This document shows, one piece after another, positions 59,019 through 64,000 of a DNA stretch of 64,000 nucleotides. A model generated the notes under the pieces. The model was not told the DNA's origin. It saw only the letters and a list, made by a program, of their open reading frames with translations, and did no database searches. Source of the DNA: Pseudomonadota bacterium (GTDB lineage: Bacteria > Pseudomonadota > Gammaproteobacteria > Steroidobacterales > Woeseiaceae); contig JACZTO010000002.1 in the NCBI GenBank assembly GCA_022573655.1, positions 1-64,000 of the forward strand, given 5' to 3'. Made by a program: the position numbers and the translations under genes. Position 1 is the first letter of the stretch. The number at the start of each line of letters is the position of its first letter.

Positions 59019-59802
59019 AAAATATAACGATCGCCAGTATCAATCGGTAAATCGCGAACGGCGCCAACCCGATTCGGGTCACAAAGCGCATGAAAAATTC
59101 AATGCTGAAGTATGCCACCACGCACGCGACAAATGCGCCCAGACCCAATTGTCCCCATGCCACAGGCGCATCACCCAGTATCAGCCCGATGAGCTTGTAC
59201 ACAGCAGCCAAAAAGATCACAGGAGCCGACAGGAGAAACGAGAATCGTGCTGCATCCTGCCGTTCGAAGCCCAGAAATCGCGCCGCCGTGATCGTTACGC
59301 CGGACCGGGATGTTCCCGGCACCAAAGCCAGCGCCTGGGCAAGACCGATGATCACCGCATCACGTATTCCGATGCCGGACATAGTGCGCTCGCGGCGGCC
59401 AATGCGGTCCGCAATTGCCATCAGGATGCCGAAGCCCGACAACGTAAACACGATAACCCCGGGATCCCTGAGGTTGGCCTCGATCCAGGACGCCAACAAC
59501 AGTCCGGCAAGTGCTGCGGGAACCGTTCCAATTGCGATCGCCAGCGCCAGCTGAGACTCAGGCGACTCAACCTTGCCGCCCAGGATTTGCATCCCACCGG
59601 ACAGCAACGAAACAATGTCCTTGCGAAAGTAAATGCACACTGCCGCCAGGGATCCGAAGTGCACAGCGACATCAAACGCGAGCCCCTGGTCGGTCCACGC
59701 AAACAAGTACGGCACCAGGATCAGGTGACCGGAGCTCGACACCGGCAGGAATTCTGTAAGCCCCTGAACGATGGCGAGAATAACGATTTGTAGTAGGGTC
59801 AA
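59005..59802 (-). CDS. uppP: Undecaprenyl-diphosphatase UppP (BacA)
   Basis: Recycles undecaprenyl pyrophosphate, the carrier for cell-wall and LPS precursors, and confers bacitracin tolerance when overproduced. 265 residues, eight or so helices; the family boxes GLTEFLPVSSSGHL and LVPGTSRSGVTITAARFLG are intact. It overlaps the MidA-type gene upstream by ATGA and the barrel gene downstream. Cca and UppP are neighbours in E. coli too. Confidence 0.96.
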   Translation of the reverse strand: MTLLQIVILAIVQGLTEFLPVSSSGHLILVPYLFAWTDQGLAFDVAVHFGSLAAVCIYFRKDIVSLLSGGMQILGGKVESPESQLALAIAIGTVPAALAGLLLASWIEANLRDPGVIVFTLSGFGILMAIADRIGRRERTMSGIGIRDAVIIGLAQALALVPGTSRSGVTITAARFLGFERQDAARFSFLLSAPVIFLAAVYKLIGLILGDAPVAWGQLGLGAFVACVVAYFSIEFFMRFVTRIGLAPFAIYRLILAIVIFYVLV

Positions 59803-60983
59803 AGAGTTCGAGTCCTGTCAGCGTTTTGAAATGCGGACGGCGTAGGAACCTCGCCACGCCCAAGTGCAATGCATTTGAAATTCTCGCCCATTTCACCGGG
59901 GAGAGTAAGTGTTTTGATCTGGCTGGACAATTCAAGCTGCTGTGGCAATGGCAGCGCCGCGAAATTCTCCATCTCGACGTTCAGCCCGCCGCCCGTGAGG
60001 AATTGTGACTGCGTGACATAGCCGACTATGTCCAATCCATTTGACACCGCAGCACCGGCCACGGCGGAAAAATCGACCCAGGTCGTGATGTCCTGGATGC
60101 CGGGATAGATATACGGGTCGTTGTGCGCATGGTGTCTGAAATGGCATCGCAGCCATCCGTCCGATCGATCCGGTGCGTAATACTCGCGGCGCGATAATCC
60201 ATAGTCGAAAAGAAACGCCACGCCCCGCCGTAAGCAGTCGCCAATATCAGCAATCCAGGCTGGCACCGCCAGCGACACTTCGGAAACGAATCCATCGGCG
60301 AACCTGGCGCCCATGTCCGCTTCAATGTCCGCGACGGCCGCTGCAAGCAACGCTGCTGCCGGCCTCTCGACAGGTACGAATTCGTTATTCTGCAACCCGA
60401 CACCGAGCTGAAATATTGCGTCGCTACGGCGTACAAAGCGTTCGACCGGCAGAGCATCAAGCACCTCATTGGCGACAATGACGCCACGATGATTCTCGGG
60501 CATGTCAGTCAGCCAGCTGACCTTGTCGACAAATTGCGGAACCTCGCGCCGCAGCAGCGACTCCTGGCGCTCGCGCAGATCCGCTGAGACTTCCAGGATC
60601 TTATACGCCGTTGGCATAGCTCCCAGACGAGCAAACGCTTGCAACATATCTGCGGCAAGTTTGCCGGTGCCGGCACCAAACTCCAGCACGCCACCAGCAT
60701 CGATGCCAGCAAGAACCTCTGCACACTGACGCGCAACTACATTCCCATACACTGTGGACACTTCGGGCGCCGTTATGAAATCGCCATCGGCACCGAACTT
60801 CGTTGCACCGGCGCTGTAATATCCCAGCCCGGGCGCGTACAGCGCCTCATGCATGAACTCGGCGAAACTGATCTGTCCGCCAGCCGAGCGAATGCTGTCG
60901 CGAATATGATCGGCGACGCGGGCACTGTGCGCGGCACTGGATTCATCGGGAATGGGCAAAGATGGCGTCTGTTCGTATTGCAT
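59799..60983 (-). CDS. MidA/NDUFAF7-type SAM-dependent methyltransferase
   Basis: 394 residues. The front (ISFAEFMHEALYAPGLGYYSAGATKFGADGDFITAPEVS) is the family hallmark, followed by a SAM site VLEFGAGTGKLAADML and IVANEVLDALPVERFV. The mitochondrial relative methylates an arginine in complex I; the bacterial target is not established. I chose ATG 60983 since the longer frame to 61127 overlaps the divergent reductase gene. Only 30 bases separate the two divergent starts, so promoters must overlap coding sequence. Confidence 0.9.
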   Translation of the reverse strand: MQYEQTPSLPIPDESSAAHSARVADHIRDSIRSAGGQISFAEFMHEALYAPGLGYYSAGATKFGADGDFITAPEVSTVYGNVVARQCAEVLAGIDAGGVLEFGAGTGKLAADMLQAFARLGAMPTAYKILEVSADLRERQESLLRREVPQFVDKVSWLTDMPENHRGVIVANEVLDALPVERFVRRSDAIFQLGVGLQNNEFVPVERPAAALLAAAVADIEADMGARFADGFVSEVSLAVPAWIADIGDCLRRGVAFLFDYGLSRREYYAPDRSDGWLRCHFRHHAHNDPYIYPGIQDITTWVDFSAVAGAAVSNGLDIVGYVTQSQFLTGGGLNVEMENFAALPLPQQLELSSQIKTLTLPGEMGENFKCIALGRGEVPTPSAFQNADRTRTL

Positions 60984-61013
60984 GTGTGCGACAAAGTCTT
61001 TAAGAATGATCCC

Positions 61014-61763
61014 ATGCCACAACCGACACTCGACAGCAAAATCTTTCTTGTTACCGGTGCAGCCCGGCGCATAGGGGCCGCTATTGTGACACGCCTTCAC
61101 GAAAACGGCGCGCGCGTCGCCATTCATTACCGCGGCTCAGCCGAAGATGCCGAATTGCTGGCCGCAGGTCTCAATGGGGTTCGCGAAGACTCGGCAAAGA
61201 CGTTTCAGAGCGACCTGCAAAATACCTCTGGTCTGATCAGACTCATTGAGTCTGTCGTCGCATGGGGTAATCGCCTGGACGGCCTGATCAACAATGCGTC
61301 GAGCTTTTACCCCACACCCGTCGGCAACATCACGGAAGAGCAATGGGACGAGCTAATTGGCACAAATCTCAAAGCCCCGCTTTTTCTGTCGCAGGCCGCG
61401 GCGCCACATCTACAAAAATGCGGCGGTTCAATAGTGAATATTGTCGACATTCACTCGCAACGTCCGTTGCGAAATCATGCCGTCTACGGATCCGCCAAAG
61501 CCGGGCTTGCGATGCTGACGCGCTCATTGGCCAGGGACCTGGCACCCGATGTGAGGGTGAACGGGGTTTCGCCAGGAGCCATTCTCTGGCCCGAAGACGG
61601 AATGACGGACAAAATCCAACAAACAATCTTGCAGCAAATTCCATTGCAGCGCACAGGTGAACCAGAAGACATCGCCGCGTGCGTGATCTATCTCCTGCGC
61701 GATGCAACCTATGTCACGGGACAGATCATCGCTGTCGATGGCGGCCGCTCGACCGGCTGGTAA
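61014..61763 (+). CDS. Pteridine reductase (FolM/PTR1-like short-chain dehydrogenase)
   Basis: 249 residues, SDR fold. The nucleotide loop TGAARRIG with Arg-Arg is typical of pteridine reductases; NNASSF and the catalytic YGSAKAG (Tyr-x3-Lys) are present, with the C-terminal GGRSTGW. The family reduces dihydromonapterin or dihydrobiopterin and can assist folate reduction. Nearby folK and folB support a pterin role. I chose ATG 61014; the open frame runs further upstream but over the divergent gene. Confidence 0.9.
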   Translation: MPQPTLDSKIFLVTGAARRIGAAIVTRLHENGARVAIHYRGSAEDAELLAAGLNGVREDSAKTFQSDLQNTSGLIRLIESVVAWGNRLDGLINNASSFYPTPVGNITEEQWDELIGTNLKAPLFLSQAAAPHLQKCGGSIVNIVDIHSQRPLRNHAVYGSAKAGLAMLTRSLARDLAPDVRVNGVSPGAILWPEDGMTDKIQQTILQQIPLQRTGEPEDIAACVIYLLRDATYVTGQIIAVDGGRSTGW

Positions 61764-61770
61764 CTGGGGC

Positions 61771-61867
61771 AGATAGGGGGACAGTGACCCTAACCAGGGG
61801 GACAGTGACCCTAACTGAGAGTTCAGTAGTTTCTGTATTGACAGTTAGGGTCACTGTCCCCCTATCT
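61771..61867. repeat. REPIN-like inverted repeat, family 1, copy 2
   Basis: Outer arms 61771-61794 and 61844-61867 are perfectly complementary; an additional direct copy of the GGGGACAGTGACCC arm lies at 61796-61816. The 21-base core is identical to that at 2571-2591. It fills the gap between the convergent pteridine reductase and S41 protease genes. Confidence 0.85.
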
Positions 61868-61870
61868 GAG

Positions 61871-63187
61871 CTAGTAGGCGTCGGCGAATTCGCGCTCAGG
61901 CGGGCCACGCCTGTCCCGCTGACGAACGGCGCGTTCGCTACTGACTTTGAATTGCCCACCCGGTACTGCGGCAACCGGGCAAGCGCCTGTACTCAATAAT
62001 TCCATCGCCGCGATCATATTGGGATCCGCATCTTCGCCAACGAGAATACTGAGGTCGTCCGGCGCCGTGCAGTCCACCGGCAAGCCGTCGAAATAATCGC
62101 CCTCATCATTCGCGTTTACAGTTTGAAATGACGTGGGCCGCAATATCTTGTCGCAGAACGTGAGGCCGATCTGGCCAACCGGCTTGCCGAACGTCCGGTC
62201 ACCAACAATAGAAACGTCCACATGCGGCATCATGCTGTTGGTCACAAGTTCGCTCGCTGACGCCGTCCCCTGAGTCGCCACAATGACAAGTTGCGAAAGG
62301 TTAATCGAATTTCCAAGCCGTTCGAAAAATTCCGTGCTGTTGTTCACGGCAGCACGATCGGCATTGAATTCAGTCTTCGAGAAAATGAGGTTTTCTGCCA
62401 CGAACCCGCCCAGGTAATCGCCCAGCAGCTCAGCCGTACGTACCAGGCCGCCGCCGTTATAGCGCAGGTCGATAATGACTTCGCTGACATTCGCGACAGC
62501 GAAAGCCGAAAACACAGCGTCAAACACCGGGTCGGCGGTGCTGATGAACGTGGCAAATTCCATATAGCCAACATTTCGACCGTCGCCGGCGTCGATAATG
62601 CGCCATTGCGGTACTGGGGCAATCGTGACGATGGCCTGGGTGATCGTACGAAAGTAAGGTGGGTTGTTGTCGAGATCAAGCATCTCGAACGTGACGGTTG
62701 GATTGTTGAGAACGGCACCAACACCCTCATTCGCCTGAATTTCGGCAATACTCCGCCCGTCGAGACTGAGAATTCGGTGCCCTCGAAGAAGCCCTGCGTC
62801 AAATGCCGGGCTGATAGTGAATACGCGTGTCAGGCGCAGGTCATCCGCAGCCAGAAACCGGCTACTGAAGCCGAATCCTTCGTATTTTCCCTCGCCAAAA
62901 AACTGCGCATCCGCTTCTGCAGAATTGATGAAGCTGAAGTGATCCAACGGTTGAAAAGAGCTCAGGTAAGCCAGAAAGTCTTCCGCAGATGCGTAGTCAT
63001 CGATATTGACTGATTCGGGCAACAAATCGTTCCACAAGTACCACGCATACATGTTGTCCAGGACAAATTGCTTTTGACCAGCAACGTCGCATGCGTCGGT
63101 GCCCGTTTGCGGCGGCCCCGAGTCGCCGTCGCTACTGCTACAGGCAGCCAGACCGATAACAACAAAAATGCTCAGTAGTCCGCGCAT
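61871..63187 (-). CDS. S41-family peptidase, lipoprotein
   Basis: 438 residues starting with a lipoprotein signal (lipobox LAAC, ATG 63187). A PDZ-like part (about 100-190) is followed by the C-terminal-processing-protease core: IDLRYNGGG, the nucleophile Ser in TQGTASASELV and Lys in DRTFGKPVG. Relatives cleave damaged or tailed proteins in the periplasm. The longer frame to 63244 overlaps the folK stop region. It sits between pteridine reductase and folK without clear functional link. Confidence 0.9.
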   Translation of the reverse strand: MRGLLSIFVVIGLAACSSSDGDSGPPQTGTDACDVAGQKQFVLDNMYAWYLWNDLLPESVNIDDYASAEDFLAYLSSFQPLDHFSFINSAEADAQFFGEGKYEGFGFSSRFLAADDLRLTRVFTISPAFDAGLLRGHRILSLDGRSIAEIQANEGVGAVLNNPTVTFEMLDLDNNPPYFRTITQAIVTIAPVPQWRIIDAGDGRNVGYMEFATFISTADPVFDAVFSAFAVANVSEVIIDLRYNGGGLVRTAELLGDYLGGFVAENLIFSKTEFNADRAAVNNSTEFFERLGNSINLSQLVIVATQGTASASELVTNSMMPHVDVSIVGDRTFGKPVGQIGLTFCDKILRPTSFQTVNANDEGDYFDGLPVDCTAPDDLSILVGEDADPNMIAAMELLSTGACPVAAVPGGQFKVSSERAVRQRDRRGPPEREFADAY

Positions 63188-63197
63188 GATATCTGCT

Positions 63198-63686
63198 TTA
63201 TAAATCAACGCTGAAAACCTCCAGTGGGTGACTCGCCGCATCAAATTGCTGCCAATGCGAAAGCATGGTGATACCCGTCACGGGATGCACCAGGTCGGGT
63301 GCCAGTTCGGCCAGAGGCCGCAACACAAAACTGTATTCCAGTATGTCGCATCGTGGCACCCGCACGGCCCCATCATCCATGACCAGATCATTGTAAAGCA
63401 ATATATCGATATCCAGAGAACGCGCCTCCCACTTACTGCCTCGGTTCTCGCGGCCTGCGAGATTATGTATAAGCTCTATCTCCTCGCAGATAGTGTGCAT
63501 GGACTTTTCTGAGCGAAGCTGGACGACGACATTCAGAAAGTCATCGCCGTCGAAGCCGTACGCCGTACTCTTGTAAACGGCAGAGACCTGCAGATCGCCA
63601 TAACGACGTCGCAATTCCGACACGCCGATTCGCAGATTTTCTTCAGGCGATATATTGCTACCAAGCCCGAGATAAATGTTGGCCAT
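63198..63686 (-). CDS. folK: 6-hydroxymethyl-7,8-dihydropterin pyrophosphokinase
   Basis: Transfers pyrophosphate from ATP to hydroxymethyl-dihydropterin in folate synthesis. YLGLGSNISPEENLRIG opens the protein; the catalytic loop region NRGSKWEARSLDIDILLYND holds the two Asp metal ligands; VPRCDILEYSFVLRPLAELAP ends it. 162 residues (159 in E. coli). It follows folB by 21 bases. Confidence 0.96.
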   Translation of the reverse strand: MANIYLGLGSNISPEENLRIGVSELRRRYGDLQVSAVYKSTAYGFDGDDFLNVVVQLRSEKSMHTICEEIELIHNLAGRENRGSKWEARSLDIDILLYNDLVMDDGAVRVPRCDILEYSFVLRPLAELAPDLVHPVTGITMLSHWQQFDAASHPLEVFSVDL

Positions 63687-63707
63687 GCTGATTACGAGGA
63701 CACGAAC

Positions 63708-64000
63708 CTACTTGGGCCGTTCGCCCCGCTCTATGACGACGCCCACATCCCGTGAGCCACGAATGGCACCCGGTTTATTGACGCGGACTTGCACCCACGC
63801 CACATCAAACTCGTCTCGAATAATCGCCGCGATATTCTCCGCCAGCGTCTCAACGAGCTTAAAACTCGAGTCTGATACGAATTCCTGAACTCGCTTGGCG
63901 ACGGACTTGTAGTTGAGCGTGTCCGCAACATCATCGGTCGCTGCCGCTTTCGCGATGTCGGCACTCATTTCCAAATCGACAACAACAGTCTGCCGAATCC
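63708..64000 (-). CDS. folB: Dihydroneopterin aldolase, 5' partial
   Basis: 97 residues are in the window, the C-terminal four fifths of a protein of about 120. The frame reads in from the right edge as IRQTVVVDLEMS, then YKSVAKRVQEFV, the catalytic-site segment FKLVETLAENIAAIIRDEF and VRVNKPGAIRGSRDVGVVIER. The active-site Lys in NKPGAI and Glu in LVETLAE are present. Makes hydroxymethyl-dihydropterin, the FolK substrate, so the two genes run consecutive steps. Confidence 0.95.
   Translation of the reverse strand, partial: IRQTVVVDLEMSADIAKAAATDDVADTLNYKSVAKRVQEFVSDSSFKLVETLAENIAAIIRDEFDVAWVQVRVNKPGAIRGSRDVGVVIERGERPK

Noticed and set aside
62291-63013. Open frame of 240 codons opposite the S41 protease
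   Set aside because: No domain features; the protease has its full active site on the minus strand.

Overview
The window reads as chromosomal core sequence of a Gram-negative gammaproteobacterium. It carries LPS synthesis and transport genes (kdsD, kdsC, lptCAB, waaA, hldE), sigma-54 with its usual neighbours (hpf, ptsN, rapZ), a TolC-type exporter, DegS and DegQ proteases, and a split class II ribonucleotide reductase (nrdJa/nrdJb) as in pseudomonads. A PPi-dependent phosphofructokinase sits next to a membrane H+-pyrophosphatase, which suggests a free-living, probably aquatic lineage outside the enterics and pseudomonads. The genus cannot be fixed from sequence alone.

Layout. 1-1202 (minus) is an open frame that begins as a normal Rieske protein (petA) and turns, just after the first Rieske cluster box, into sequence resembling a phage structural protein; it runs off the left edge. 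1498-4148: degS, then convergent murA and ibaG. 4328-13496: one long plus-strand run (CaCA antiporter, kdsD, kdsC, lptC, lptA, lptB, rpoN, hpf, ptsN, rapZ, mgtE). 13512-21288: patatin lipase, exported peroxiredoxin, CoxE/MoxR pair, penicillin-acylase-type hydrolase, pyruvate kinase. 21361-27347: a Tat-type PhoX-like protein, then pgk, gap and tkt on the minus strand. 27489-32966: metK, ahcY, a CpdA-type phosphodiesterase, a TraB/TIKI-family protein, hemL. 32984-37272: LON-domain protein, mpl, a small membrane protein, rnd, adk. 37407-43224: PPi-PFK, H+-pyrophosphatase, a GGDEF/EAL protein. 43492-48408: PCMT-family methyltransferase, tolC, waaA, hldE. 48567-56902: nrdJb/nrdJa with a clear promoter and NrdR box, a small heat-shock protein, degQ, slt, a lipoprotein aminopeptidase. 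56965-64000: cca, a probable outer-membrane barrel, uppP, a MidA-type methyltransferase, pteridine reductase, S41 protease, folK and partial folB.

The genes fit a few linked jobs: envelope building and maintenance, nitrogen-related PTS control, lower glycolysis with PPi bioenergetics, the S-adenosylmethionine cycle, and folate/pterin synthesis. Gene packing is tight. Several operon joints are ATGA overlaps and many convergent pairs overlap at their stop codons. Three convergent gaps instead hold palindromic REP/REPIN-like repeats of two families.

I did not find a clear new multi-gene defence or mobile system, tRNA, rRNA, CRISPR array or complete insertion sequence. The items most worth a second look are the Rieske/phage-like fused frame, the REPIN-like elements between convergent genes, apparent non-standard start codons for murA (CTG) and cpdA (ATT), the NrdR-type operators, and possible structured leaders before metK and hppA.
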